From NCBI RefSeq assembly GCF_003545715.1, contig NZ_QVNU01000001.1:1527846-1591845 (forward strand): DNA of 64,000 nucleotides, in the 5' to 3' direction. How positions within the stretch are numbered: position 1 is the first letter of the stretch; each line of letters opens with the position of its first letter. This document shows, piece after piece, positions 45,947 to 55,254 of this stretch. Under the pieces are notes generated by a model. The model worked only from the letters and a program-made list of their open reading frames with translations. It searched no databases and was not told where the DNA came from. The stretch comes from Taibaiella koreensis (lineage in GTDB: Bacteria > Bacteroidota > Bacteroidia > Chitinophagales > Chitinophagaceae). The position numbers were made by a program, and so were the translations under genes.

Positions 45947-45979
45947 AACAGGCGCAGCCGGAAGCCGGCTGCGCCTGTT
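45947..45979 (-). terminator. Terminator between the two Omp28-like genes
   Basis: AACAGGCGCAGCCGG and CCGGCTGCGCCTGTT form a perfect 15-bp stem with a 3-base loop, 20 bp after the stop of copy 2. On the minus strand a T-rich stretch follows. Confidence 0.85.
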
Positions 45980-45999
45980 TTCTTAGTATAATATAGGTA

Positions 46000-46896
46000 T
46001 TAAGGAATCAGTTTGGTCTCCTGCACCTGTACGATCCTTTTGTTGTCGGGCCTAGTCTGGGTAACAAACAGGATCACTTTCATATTTTCCGGCTTCCAGA
46101 GTTTTTGCCGTTCGTCGGTCTCATCGATCTTGAACGATGTGTGGTACACATACACGCGACCGGCTTCCTTGGTCGCCATATCGGTAAGGAAGGGTTTGCC
46201 AATGACAACAGGTGTAATGGCTTTGCGGAATACATGATTGAATTCGTAGTCTTCTTTAATATTGGTTGCCGATAATTCCTGTACGTCGATAATCTTGTCT
46301 TCGGTAAGGAACAAATGCAAAGCGTGCTGTTCGCTGACGGCCTCGGTATATTTTACAGTAACCCCGATCTCGTATTCACCTTTCGTATCATTATATTCCG
46401 AAGTCACACTCAGTTTTACCGGCGAGGTACCGAACGAATTTCTGGCATCGATGAGCTTGCCGGGCCAGCTAACATAGCCGGCGACAAAATACTTGTCGCC
46501 TATAAGCAGGCGGTCAAAAGCGACGCAGGGTTTGGGACCTTGTTCGGCCCATACCTGCTTGATCATGTTCTCGCCATCCTCGGTGCGAAAATCCTGCTTG
46601 CTTTTGCCGGGGATAGGGTCGGTGAGGTTACCGGCATGCACGCTGACAACAGTGATGGCTTCGGGGTTTTGAGCCAGCATTTCTTCCAGCTTGATGGCGC
46701 CCTGTGGACAGTTGGGGCAAATGACGCCGGTTAATTCTTCCATCATCACTCTTTTGGCCTGGGGCGTTTCCACTGCGCCTACATAGGTGGAGTCCGTAGC
46801 TGTTGCTTCCGAGAGGCTAATGGGTACGCCATGCTCTTTACAGGAGGCAAAAAATAAAAGTCCGATCGAAGCAGCGGTGATAAACGTTTTTTTCAT
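46000..46896 (-). CDS. Omp28-like lipoprotein, copy 2
   Basis: 298 residues, near-identical layout to copy 1: lipobox LFFASC, EELTGVICPNCPQGA with the C-x-x-C pair, GNLTDPIPGKSKQDF, and the same C-terminal VQVQETKLIP. The two copies differ mainly in scattered substitutions and in a short indel around residue 145. The promoter region is also duplicated, indicating a recent tandem duplication of the whole transcription unit. Confidence 0.85.
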   Translation of the reverse strand: MKKTFITAASIGLLFFASCKEHGVPISLSEATATDSTYVGAVETPQAKRVMMEELTGVICPNCPQGAIKLEEMLAQNPEAITVVSVHAGNLTDPIPGKSKQDFRTEDGENMIKQVWAEQGPKPCVAFDRLLIGDKYFVAGYVSWPGKLIDARNSFGTSPVKLSVTSEYNDTKGEYEIGVTVKYTEAVSEQHALHLFLTEDKIIDVQELSATNIKEDYEFNHVFRKAITPVVIGKPFLTDMATKEAGRVYVYHTSFKIDETDERQKLWKPENMKVILFVTQTRPDNKRIVQVQETKLIP

Positions 46897-46925
46897 TATA
46901 TATTGGTAAAAGGTTATGTATATTT

Positions 46926-46954
46926 CAAAGTTAAGTAAATAATCCTTTAGTCAA
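46926..46954 (-). promoter_or_regulatory. Putative Bacteroidota promoter of Omp28-like copy 2
   Basis: On the minus strand, TTG at the -33 position is followed 18 bases later by TAACTTTG, matching the Bacteroidota TTTG/TAnnTTTG arrangement, about 30 bp before the start codon. Confidence 0.6.
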
Positions 46955-47017
46955 TCTTTTCTTTCACTGTATAATGGCGTAATTTTAGGGTTTCAAATCA
47001 GTTAAGCAACAAATAAA

Positions 47018-47374
47018 ATGGAGATCAGTAAACGCCAGAAGCAGGTAGCGCGGGTGATACAGGAAGAAATGACCGGTATTTTTCAAAGAGAAGGCCTGAA
47101 CATGGTAATGGGTGGCATGGTGTCGATTGCTAAAGTGATGGTTACCCCCGACCTGCTTGAAGCCCGGATCCATCTCAGTTTATTCAAAGTAGAAGACCAC
47201 AATGCGCTGATGCAGTTGATCAGGGAAAAGACGGGCGAGCTGCGCGGTATACTGGGCAGCAGACTGCGTCATCAGTTGCGTCGCATACCCGAGCTGCAAT
47301 TTTTCGAAGACGATACCCTGGATCATGTATCCAAGATAGAAGACCTGCTGAACCAGATCAAGAAAGAAGGATAG
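47018..47374 (+). CDS. rbfA: Ribosome-binding factor A
   Basis: 118 residues, KH-like fold. KRQKQVARVIQEEMTGIFQR at the start and R-L-R-H-Q-L-R-R-I-P-E-L-Q-F-F-E-D at the C-terminus are the RbfA signature. It helps 16S rRNA 5'-end maturation of the 30S subunit. It is followed 48 bp later by a LolC/E-like permease, a common order in this phylum. Confidence 0.93.
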   Translation: MEISKRQKQVARVIQEEMTGIFQREGLNMVMGGMVSIAKVMVTPDLLEARIHLSLFKVEDHNALMQLIREKTGELRGILGSRLRHQLRRIPELQFFEDDTLDHVSKIEDLLNQIKKEG

Positions 47375-47422
47375 AACCGGAGCATTTTGTTCCGGTATCC
47401 TGCAAAAAGCTTACCAACCTTA

Positions 47423-48649
47423 ATGGGCCCTGCATTTAAAATAGCCTGGCGCTACTTTCGTGGAAAGAAGTCGGCGCAGGCCATTAATATCATTTCCTGG
47501 ATCAGCATCGGTGCGATTGCCGTTTCATCGGCAGCCATGATCGTGCTGTTCTCGGTGTTCAATGGCCTGGAAGATACCGTAAAGGGCATGTACTATGCTT
47601 TTAATCCGGAAATAAAAGTGACGGCGGAGAAGGGCAAATTCTTTGCGGTTACAAACGATCAGCTGCAGCGCATCCGCCGGATCCCGGGCGTGGCCATCGC
47701 CAGCCTGACGCTGGAAGACATGGTGCTGCTTACGGGCGACGAGGAGCAACGCGTGGGCAAGCTGAAAGGTGTTGATGACAATTGGTTCAAAGTAAGCCAC
47801 CTCGACAGCTTTATGACCGACGGCGAGGCGTCCTGGCCGCAGCATGGGAGTTATACGCCGGCGATCATGGGGCTGGGCGTGTCTATTGCGCTGGGCATCG
47901 ATGTGAACAATGCCTTTTCGGGCTTGCACATCTACTATCCCAAGCAGGGTATACCGGCTTCAGATGATCCGGAGGCCGGCCTCAACAATATTGTCGTCAA
48001 ACCCCAGGGCAATTTCCGGATACAGGATGAATTCGACGGCGAATATGTATTGGTTCCGCTGGCCGCAGCCAGCCATCTTTTCGGTGTCGGCGACCGCGTA
48101 TCCTCTGTAGAGATCGCCCTGAAGCCAGGCACAGGAGAGGGGGACATAAGGCAGGGGCTTTATACCGTATTGGGTAACAACATTACTATCGAGAACCGTT
48201 TTGAGCAGAACAAGACCTTCTATATGATCATGAGAAGCGAGAAATGGGCTGTATATGCCATCCTGCTGATGGTATTGCTGATCGCTTCCTTCAATATGAT
48301 CGGATCGTTGTCGATGGTTGTGCTGGAAAAGAAAAAAGATATTGCCATTTTAAAATCTATGGGTGCACGAAGAACATTGGTCCATTCAGTGTTCCTTATC
48401 GAAGGCGGCCTGCTGGCACTGCTGGGCGCCTTTATTGGCGTGCTTACTGGTCTGCTGCTTTGCCTCGGTCAGCATTACTATGGCTGGATATCGCTGCCCG
48501 ACGGGTTTATTATCAATGCTTACCCGGTATTGCTCCAGGCTCAGGATTTCGTATTGGTAATTGTCACTGCCCTGGCTGTTGGTTTGCTGGCCGCCTGGTA
48601 TCCTGCATACAAGGCATCCCGGCAGGCCATTTACGTACGCGAGGAATAA
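47423..48649 (+). CDS. FtsX-like ABC permease (LolC/LolE-like)
   Basis: 408 residues from ATG 47423; an upstream TTG at 47387 is unlikely. One N-terminal membrane helix, a large periplasmic domain, and three C-terminal helices, the layout of MacB/LolC-type permeases. FKIAWRYFRGKKSAQAINII is the typical LolC/E start. It probably extracts lipoproteins from the inner membrane with a LolD ATPase encoded elsewhere. Confidence 0.88.
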   Translation: MGPAFKIAWRYFRGKKSAQAINIISWISIGAIAVSSAAMIVLFSVFNGLEDTVKGMYYAFNPEIKVTAEKGKFFAVTNDQLQRIRRIPGVAIASLTLEDMVLLTGDEEQRVGKLKGVDDNWFKVSHLDSFMTDGEASWPQHGSYTPAIMGLGVSIALGIDVNNAFSGLHIYYPKQGIPASDDPEAGLNNIVVKPQGNFRIQDEFDGEYVLVPLAAASHLFGVGDRVSSVEIALKPGTGEGDIRQGLYTVLGNNITIENRFEQNKTFYMIMRSEKWAVYAILLMVLLIASFNMIGSLSMVVLEKKKDIAILKSMGARRTLVHSVFLIEGGLLALLGAFIGVLTGLLLCLGQHYYGWISLPDGFIINAYPVLLQAQDFVLVIVTALAVGLLAAWYPAYKASRQAIYVREE

Positions 48650-48667
48650 CCCTAAAAAAGAACAGCT

Positions 48668-49663
48668 TTGCTTCCCCTTCAGCTACCGTTTTCGATTGCT
48701 TCTCCCGGCGCCGTTCTGCGGCACAGCGACAAGGTAATGCTTACTGGTTCCTGTTTTACGGAGCACATCGGCGAGCGTATGGCCCGGTCCAAAATGCAGG
48801 TATACAGCAATCCACAGGGCATCGTATTCAACCCTGCAAGCATCGCTTCCGGTCTGCATGCCTGCATGAGCGGAAAGTCCTATGGCGAAGACGACGTCTT
48901 TTATCATAATGAAATCTGGAACAGCTGGGATTTTCATTCCCGCTTTTCCCATACAGACAAGGATACCGCATTGAAAGGCATGAATGAAGCCCTTTCCGAA
49001 GCCGGAGCTTTCCTGCCGGAAGCCCGCTGGCTGATCGTGACCTTCGGCTCGGCATACCAATATGTTACTACCGGCCAGGCTGGAAGGGAAGGCTATGGTG
49101 TGGCCAACTGCCATAAAGCGCCGGGACAATGGTTTGAGAAAAAACTATTGGAAACGGACAGGATGCTGAGCGAGTGGGAAAAGCTGATACGGGCGCTGCA
49201 GGCTTACAATCCTTCCTTGCAGCTCTTGTTTACCTTGAGTCCCGTGCGGCATGCCCGTGATGGTCTTGTGGAGAATAACCGCAGCAAAGCCAGGCTTAAT
49301 GAGCTGATCCATGCGCTTGTGGACCGGTTTGCACATTGTCATTATTTTCCGGCCTACGAGTTGGTTATCGACGTGCTGCGCGATTACCGTTTTTTTGAGC
49401 CGGACATGGTCCATCCCAATAGCCTCGCCATACAATATGTTTGGGAGCAGTTCGTTGAAGCTTATATGCCGGCTACCGACCGCGATCTGCTGCAGCGTAT
49501 CGAGGCCTTGACGACAGCCGCACAACATCGCCATCGTTTTCCCGGAACCCTCGCCGCTAAGGGTTTTCGCGAAAGTATGCTGCGCAAAGCACGGTCATTG
49601 AAGGAGGAATTTGCTTACCTTGACCTTGCAGATGAAATACTTGCTTTTGGCGGACATATCTGA
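48668..49663 (+). CDS. GSCFA domain protein
   Basis: 331 residues. The family name motif is visible as LTGSCFTEHIG near residue 25, and the body has YSNPQGIVFNPASIASGL and DMVHPNSLAIQYVWEQF, the latter like the His-containing block of SGNH/GDSL esterases. A TTG start at 48668 is the only one that keeps the full domain; the next ATG would cut into it. It may be an acyl esterase. It starts 18 bp after the permease gene. Confidence 0.88.
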   Translation: MLPLQLPFSIASPGAVLRHSDKVMLTGSCFTEHIGERMARSKMQVYSNPQGIVFNPASIASGLHACMSGKSYGEDDVFYHNEIWNSWDFHSRFSHTDKDTALKGMNEALSEAGAFLPEARWLIVTFGSAYQYVTTGQAGREGYGVANCHKAPGQWFEKKLLETDRMLSEWEKLIRALQAYNPSLQLLFTLSPVRHARDGLVENNRSKARLNELIHALVDRFAHCHYFPAYELVIDVLRDYRFFEPDMVHPNSLAIQYVWEQFVEAYMPATDRDLLQRIEALTTAAQHRHRFPGTLAAKGFRESMLRKARSLKEEFAYLDLADEILAFGGHI

Positions 49664-49709
49664 TCGCAGCAGCTTTAACCGCCGGTTAACGTCCTGGTCT
49701 TAATTTTAA

Positions 49710-49733
49710 AATTTAGTTTACACAAACTAAATT
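49710..49733. promoter_or_regulatory. Perfect inverted repeat upstream of the MoxR operon
   Basis: AATTTAGTTT and AAACTAAATT pair perfectly over 10 bp around ACAC. No T-tract follows, so an operator for a dimeric regulator is more likely than a terminator. It is 123 bp before the MoxR start. Confidence 0.5.
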
Positions 49734-49856
49734 GATATTTGTAAATCCATTTTAATCCACAGAGATATTCCTTATTTTTACTCGCTTTTTATTGGCAATT
49801 ATTCATTAGGCGAAGCCCGGAAGGCTTTGCATCCCTGATTAATTTGAAAAAGAAAT

Positions 49857-50879
49857 ATGGATCAAAAATTGGAGCAAACAGGTTCTTCATCAGTTGATGT
49901 TCATGAATTGAACGACCGCATTCATCAGCAAAGCGCCTTTATCGACCTGCTGACGATGGAATTGAATAAGGCGCTGGTAGGCCAGAAGCATATGGTGGAA
50001 CGCCTGCTGATCGGCTTGCTGACGCAGGGTCACGTATTGTTGGAAGGCGTGCCCGGTCTGGCAAAAACACTGGCGATCAAATCGCTGGCCTCGGCGATCA
50101 GCGCCCGTTTCAGCAGGATTCAGTTTACCCCCGACCTGTTGCCTGCCGACGTCATTGGTACGATGATCTATAACCCGCAGGAACACCAGTTCCAGGTACG
50201 TCGCGGCCCTATCTTCGCCAATTTTATTCTGGCAGATGAGATCAACCGGGCGCCGGCAAAAGTGCAAAGCGCACTGCTCGAAGCGATGCAGGAAAGGCAG
50301 GTAACGATAGGCGATAGCACTTATCCGCTGGAAGAACCTTTCCTGGTGCTGGCAACGCAAAACCCTATTGAACAGGAAGGCACCTATTCGCTGCCCGAAG
50401 CTCAGGTAGACCGCTTCCTGCTGAAGGTAGTGATCTCTTATCCCAAAAAAGAAGAGGAAAAGCTGATCATACGGCAGAATCTTAATCCCGCGGGCTACCC
50501 CAAGATTAATCCCGTTGTGTCTACCAAAGATATCCTGAACGGCCGCCAGCTGGTGCGGGAAGTATATATGGACGAAAAGATCGAAAAGTATATACTGGAC
50601 ATCGTTTTTGCCACACGTTTTCCCGAAGAGTACCGCCTGGCTAAGTTGAAGCCGCTTATCGCTTACGGCGGATCGCCCAGGGCCAGTATCAGCCTGGCGC
50701 ATGCCGCCAAGGCCTATGCCTTTATCAAGCGCCGCGGCTACGTGATCCCTGAAGATATAAGGGCCGTATGCCACGATGTGCTGCGCCATCGTATAGGACT
50801 TACCTATGAGGCAGAGGCGGAAAATATTACCAGTGAGCAGGTGATCAATGAAATTCTGAATGTGGTCGAAGTGCCTTAG
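49857..50879 (+). CDS. MoxR-type AAA+ ATPase
   Basis: 340 residues. Walker A is GVPGLAKT, Walker B and following motif FILADEINRAPAKVQSALLE, and the sensor region LATQNPIEQEGTYSLPEAQ. MoxR proteins are chaperones for VWA-domain partners, here encoded downstream. First gene of a MoxR/DUF58/BatD-like/BatA operon that in other Bacteroidota is tied to stress resistance. Confidence 0.93.
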   Translation: MDQKLEQTGSSSVDVHELNDRIHQQSAFIDLLTMELNKALVGQKHMVERLLIGLLTQGHVLLEGVPGLAKTLAIKSLASAISARFSRIQFTPDLLPADVIGTMIYNPQEHQFQVRRGPIFANFILADEINRAPAKVQSALLEAMQERQVTIGDSTYPLEEPFLVLATQNPIEQEGTYSLPEAQVDRFLLKVVISYPKKEEEKLIIRQNLNPAGYPKINPVVSTKDILNGRQLVREVYMDEKIEKYILDIVFATRFPEEYRLAKLKPLIAYGGSPRASISLAHAAKAYAFIKRRGYVIPEDIRAVCHDVLRHRIGLTYEAEAENITSEQVINEILNVVEVP

Positions 50880-50956
50880 TCGGGACTATAGAAAAGAAGA
50901 GACAACGCAAAGTGTACTTCCATCTGTAATCAAAGACGAAAATGCCGACATAATCT

Positions 50957-51823
50957 ATGACCACAGCTGAAATACTGAAACGGGTACGCCGTATAGAGAT
51001 CAAGACCAAGGGACTGAGCAACCATATCTTCTCGGGGGAATACCATTCTGCCTTCAAGGGGCGGGGTATGTCTTTCAGCGAAGTACGGGAGTATAGCCAC
51101 GGCGACGACGTGCGTGCGATCGATTGGAATGTGACCGCACGCTTTTCCACACCCTTTGTCAAAATATTTGAAGAAGAAAGAGAGCTTACGGTGATGTTGC
51201 TGATCGATGTAAGCAGCAGTTCATTGTTTGGCACCAGCAAACAACTGAAGCGGGACATGATCACGGAGATCGCCGCGGTGCTTTCTTTTTCGGCAACGAC
51301 CAATAATGATAAGGTAGGCGTGATCTTCTTCAGCGATAAGATAGAGCAGTATATTCCACCCAAAAAGGGTAAATCGCATATCCTCCGCATTATCCGCGAA
51401 ATGATCACTCTGGCGCCCACCCAACGTAAGGGTACCGATATCGGGGCTTGCCTGCGCTTTTTCAACAATGCATCCAAGAAAAGGACGATCGCCTTCCTGC
51501 TCAGCGATTTCATCAGCGCACCTTATGAAGAGCCGCTGAAGCTTACCGCAAGAAGGCACGACCTGGTGGGTGTACAGGTCTATGATAAAGCCGACAGGGA
51601 GCTGCCCGAAGTAGGGCTGATCCATGTGCAGGACAGCGAAACCCAACGGCTGCAATGGTTAGATACCGGCAGCCGGCAAGTGCGTACCGATTATGCACGG
51701 TCTTTTGACGAGCACCGCAAGTATAGTATTAACGCTTTTCGAAAGAGTGGTGCAGAGCTTATATCCGTTCGTACCGACGAGGACTATGTAAAAATATTGC
51801 AAGGCTTTTTTATCAACCGGTAG
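50957..51823 (+). CDS. DUF58 domain protein
   Basis: 288 residues. The DUF58 signature SEVREYSHGDDVRAIDWNVT is present, followed by a VWA-like fold with MLLIDVSSSSLFG (a D-x-S-x-S metal site). Partner of MoxR. 77 bp after the moxR-like stop. Confidence 0.92.
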   Translation: MTTAEILKRVRRIEIKTKGLSNHIFSGEYHSAFKGRGMSFSEVREYSHGDDVRAIDWNVTARFSTPFVKIFEEERELTVMLLIDVSSSSLFGTSKQLKRDMITEIAAVLSFSATTNNDKVGVIFFSDKIEQYIPPKKGKSHILRIIREMITLAPTQRKGTDIGACLRFFNNASKKRTIAFLLSDFISAPYEEPLKLTARRHDLVGVQVYDKADRELPEVGLIHVQDSETQRLQWLDTGSRQVRTDYARSFDEHRKYSINAFRKSGAELISVRTDEDYVKILQGFFINR

Positions 51824-51875
51824 CCACCGTCAAGCACGGGTGGCCTGCCAATTATTACCAGATTGCCAAGTATAA

Positions 51876-52835
51876 ATGAACCTGAATAAAAAGACTATTT
51901 TTTTTCTTGCCTGTTTTTCTGCTCTTTGCAGCGCCACCGGTTTACATGCTCAGCAGGCCGGTGTCAGGGCTTATACCGATAGCCGCAAGATCGTTATCGG
52001 CGACCAGGTAAGGCTGTGGCTGGAGGTAAAGCCAGCCGGACCGGGCGATAAAGTGCAGTGGGCCGCTATGCCCGACAGCATGAGGGGGTTGGAGATCGTA
52101 GAAAAGGGTAAGATAGATACGCTCCGCACTAAAGATACCTTCCTGCTGCGGCAACGGCTGCTGATCACCGGCTTCGACTCTGGCCGCTATTATATCCCGT
52201 CCTTTACCTTTAATGTGGCGGCCAACGGTCAGCAACAGGAGCTGCGCACCGATTCGATACCCCTCGAGGTAACCACGGTAGCCGTTGATACGACGAAGGC
52301 TTTTAAGCCCATCAAGGAGATCGTAGCAGTCAAATGGTCTATATGGGATTACTGGAAGATCATCCTGGCTGCTTTATTGCTATTGGGTATTATCATATTC
52401 GTTATTGTCTATTTTGTCCGCTACCGGAAAAACAAAATACCGGCGCAGGCAAAAGTGCCGCCGGAAAAGGCGCATGAAAAAGCTTTACGCCTCCTGAAAG
52501 AACTTAAGGACAAGCGGCTGGGAGAACAAGAGCGCAGTAAGGAATATTTCTCCGAGCTAAGCGACATCATACGCATCTACCTGGAAGAACGCTTTGGTAT
52601 TACCGCGATGGAACAGACCACCGACGAGCTCCTTGCGCTGCTGAAGAAGCAGAATGATGCCCGTAGCGAGTTGCGTAAAGTACGTCCGGAGCTGAAAACG
52701 ATCCTGCGTACCGCCGACCTGGCCAAGTTTGCAAAAGCCAATCCGCTGCCACATGAATATGACGCCTGTATGGCTGCTGCCGTAGAAGTCGTACAGCGGA
52801 CACAAGTAAGACCTGAGGAGGGGGCGGCATCATGA
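51876..52835 (+). CDS. BatD-like membrane protein with signal peptide
   Basis: 319 residues. An N-terminal signal peptide (KTIFFLACFSALCSATGLHA), a periplasmic beta domain, one membrane helix at about 160-185 (IILAALLLLGIIIFVIVYF), then a cytosolic helical domain with E-Y-F-S-E-L-S-D-I-I-R-I-Y-L-E-E-R-F-G-I. This is the layout of the small BatD/DUF4381-like proteins of Bat operons. Its stop overlaps batA by 4 bp. Confidence 0.75.
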   Translation: MNLNKKTIFFLACFSALCSATGLHAQQAGVRAYTDSRKIVIGDQVRLWLEVKPAGPGDKVQWAAMPDSMRGLEIVEKGKIDTLRTKDTFLLRQRLLITGFDSGRYYIPSFTFNVAANGQQQELRTDSIPLEVTTVAVDTTKAFKPIKEIVAVKWSIWDYWKIILAALLLLGIIIFVIVYFVRYRKNKIPAQAKVPPEKAHEKALRLLKELKDKRLGEQERSKEYFSELSDIIRIYLEERFGITAMEQTTDELLALLKKQNDARSELRKVRPELKTILRTADLAKFAKANPLPHEYDACMAAAVEVVQRTQVRPEEGAAS

Positions 52836-53839
52836 GCTTCCTGAATCGTTATCATATCCTGTTTGCCCATCCCTGGTTCCTGTTGCTGCTGTTACTGCTG
52901 CCTTTGCTGCTTTGGTACTTTTTTTACCAGGACAAACGCCGCGCCGTAGTATTCAGGATCTCCTCAACAGAAGGCTTGCGGCATATCAGGGCTTCCTGGA
53001 AGGCGCGCTGGCGCCCCTTGCTTCATGTTTTACGCAGCATCGCTTTTGTTGCTTTCGTGATCGCGCTGGCCCGTCCGCAAAAGACCAATGTAAGCGAGAC
53101 CATCGACAGCGAAGGGATCGACATCGTGCTCAGTATGGATATTTCGGGTAGTATGCTGGCCGAGGATTTCAAGCCCGACCGCCTCGAGGCGGCCAAAGAT
53201 AATGCGCTTAAGTTCATCGATGCCCGGCCTACCGACCGTATCGGCCTGGTGATTTTTTCGGGCGAAAGTTTTACGCAATGCCCCATTACCATCGATCATA
53301 ACGTGCTTAAGGAGCAGCTGAGCCAGATCAAAAGCGGCATGCTCCAGGATGGTACCGCGATAGGCGATGGCCTGGCCACAGCTGTAGACCGGCTGCGCGA
53401 TGCGAAAGGGAAGAGCAGGGTGGTGATCCTGATGACCGATGGTGTGAACAACGTGGGTAAGGTAGGTCCCGAGCTGGCGCTGGAAATTGCCAAAGCATAC
53501 AAGGTGAGGGTATATACCATAGGTGTGGGTACGGAGGGCGAAGCGCTCTCGCCCGTGCAAACACCCTACGGTATCCGGAAACAGATGGTGCCGGTGCAGA
53601 TCGACGAAGAACTGCTGAAAAAGATCGCTAAAGAAACAGGAGGGAATTATTACCGCGCGACCGGCAATAGCAGGCTGGAAAATATTTATAAAGAGATAGA
53701 CAAGCTGGAAAAGACCAGTGTTGAAGTGAACGCCTATAAGCATTATGGCGAGCTGTTCTTCTGGTTTGCTTTCACGGGTGTTATAGCCCTGGTAGCAGAG
53801 CTGGCATTGAGCCTTACTGTCTTCAGGCGTCTGCCCTAG
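52832..53839 (+). CDS. batA: BatA-like VWA-domain membrane protein
   Basis: 335 residues. Two N-terminal helices, a VWA domain (about 85-290) with a complete MIDAS: DISGS, the central threonine in DGTAIGDGL, and LMTDGVNN; and a C-terminal helix. VWA partner of the MoxR chaperone at the inner membrane. The usual batB, batC and batE genes do not follow; a strong terminator does. Confidence 0.9.
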   Translation: MSFLNRYHILFAHPWFLLLLLLLPLLLWYFFYQDKRRAVVFRISSTEGLRHIRASWKARWRPLLHVLRSIAFVAFVIALARPQKTNVSETIDSEGIDIVLSMDISGSMLAEDFKPDRLEAAKDNALKFIDARPTDRIGLVIFSGESFTQCPITIDHNVLKEQLSQIKSGMLQDGTAIGDGLATAVDRLRDAKGKSRVVILMTDGVNNVGKVGPELALEIAKAYKVRVYTIGVGTEGEALSPVQTPYGIRKQMVPVQIDEELLKKIAKETGGNYYRATGNSRLENIYKEIDKLEKTSVEVNAYKHYGELFFWFAFTGVIALVAELALSLTVFRRLP

Positions 53840-53860
53840 AAAAACGGAATAATGCAACTG

Positions 53861-53900
53861 ATAACAGAAGGGATGCCGTTAACGGCATCCCTTCTGTTAT
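53861..53900. terminator. Perfect 40-bp palindrome, bidirectional terminator
   Basis: ATAACAGAAGGGATGCCGTT (53861-53880) is followed directly by its exact reverse complement (53881-53900). It lies between the convergent batA and the lipoprotein gene, which favours termination in both directions, although T-tracts are short. Confidence 0.75.
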
Positions 53901-53921
53901 TGTATACTTGACATACGTCGA

Positions 53922-54398
53922 TCAGAATGTTACCTGCCGGGTAGCGGTGAAGACGACATGGGCCGAGTCCTGCAGATTGGTCGCGCCGCCGAAATAGGCA
54001 TTGCCATTGCGCAGGTATTGAAAGTTGCCCAGCGTCATCGATGAGGCGATGCCGGCGGTCACTACGAACTTTACTTTGCAGTTGAGTATTTTTGCCTTAT
54101 CAGGCGTATCGAAAAAAATGCTTTGGTTCTGGCTGTTACCCGTGAGCGCAAAAGAGTTTGCGAACCGGACCGTATCGGGCGGCAGTGTTGTATCGGCTTT
54201 ATTTACCAGGAACTCAAGGTTATAATATCCTTTGATGGAGGGGTTGGTGGTATCTGTACCTGCCAGACCATTAAATGTAATATTCTCCATTTTAAGTTCG
54301 GAGTTCTTGTTGATCGGCGGTAGATCGTTCTTGGTGCAGGAAACCAGCGATACGGCGGCGATCAATACACTTGCCTGGATAAAATTCTTCTTTTTCAT
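53922..54398 (-). CDS. Small hypothetical lipoprotein
   Basis: 158 residues. Signal peptide with lipobox SLVSC puts the lipidated cysteine at about residue 21. The mature part is beta-rich, with no recognised domain. A stand-alone gene between batA and peptidase E. Confidence 0.75.
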   Translation of the reverse strand: MKKKNFIQASVLIAAVSLVSCTKNDLPPINKNSELKMENITFNGLAGTDTTNPSIKGYYNLEFLVNKADTTLPPDTVRFANSFALTGNSQNQSIFFDTPDKAKILNCKVKFVVTAGIASSMTLGNFQYLRNGNAYFGGATNLQDSAHVVFTATRQVTF

Positions 54399-54443
54399 AA
54401 AAATATGTTGGTTAGCTGGCTATCAGGGTATATTCTATAACGT

Positions 54444-55166
54444 TCAGGAATGCGCTTTATTGCGGTCGAAGGATAATGGTGATCCTGGTGGCAGCTCATA
54501 AGGTTCCTTGCCCTGCTCAAAGATGCGGGAATGCTTGCTGCCCTCGGTAGTCGCCTCTCTGCCCCGGACCCTTATCCAGCTGCCTTCGCGCAGGCCGACC
54601 ACAGGAATACTGTTCTGCGTATGGAACTCGCGGATGCGTGTTTCCCTTGTTTCGCCGTTATGTGTACTACTCGGGTCGGGATCAAGATAATGGGGATTAA
54701 GATTGAAGGGAACCAGGCCCATCGTGTCGAATGCAGGCGGATATACGATCGGCATATCATTTGTTGTTTGCATATTGATCCCGCCGATATTGCTGCCGGC
54801 GCTGGTACCCAGGTAGGGTTTGCCTAGATTTATAGCTGCTTTCAGCGGCTGCATCAATCCCTGCTCATGCAGCTGCTTGACCAGCAGGAAAGTGTTGCCC
54901 CCTCCGGTAAAAAAGCCCTGCGCCCGGCCTATGGCTTCTACAGGATCGGCGAAGGTATGTAGTCCTTTCACCGAGATACCCCAGGCGCCCAAAGCTCCTG
55001 CCGCCGCGGCTGTATAGTCATCGTGAGACACACCACCCGGGCGTGCAAAGGGAATAAAGATGACCTCCGTGAGCCCTCCGAACAACTCCCGCACCACGGG
55101 TTCAAGATAAGCCAGGTATGTTTCTCCAAACAAAGTGGAGGTGCTGGCAAGGATGATATTTTTCAT
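54444..55166 (-). CDS. pepE: Peptidase E (alpha-aspartyl dipeptidase)
   Basis: 240 residues, family S51. The nucleophilic serine is in LGTSAGSNIGG and the His in FNLNPHYLDPD, with FFTGGGNTFLLVKQL as the family block. It cleaves dipeptides with an N-terminal aspartate. Length is normal. Confidence 0.92.
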   Translation of the reverse strand: MKNIILASTSTLFGETYLAYLEPVVRELFGGLTEVIFIPFARPGGVSHDDYTAAAAGALGAWGISVKGLHTFADPVEAIGRAQGFFTGGGNTFLLVKQLHEQGLMQPLKAAINLGKPYLGTSAGSNIGGINMQTTNDMPIVYPPAFDTMGLVPFNLNPHYLDPDPSSTHNGETRETRIREFHTQNSIPVVGLREGSWIRVRGREATTEGSKHSRIFEQGKEPYELPPGSPLSFDRNKAHS

Positions 55167-55220
55167 TGGATTGCTGTAAGTAAAAAATAGTGCCTACCGG
55201 TACGGATAAGCACTACATCA

Positions 55221-55228
55221 CAAAATTA
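55221..55228 (-). promoter_or_regulatory. Putative -7 box of pepE
   Basis: The minus strand reads TAATTTTG, matching TAnnTTTG, 54 bp before the start codon. Confidence 0.5.
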
Positions 55229-55254
55229 CGACATAACTTTTGAATAATGCCGGC

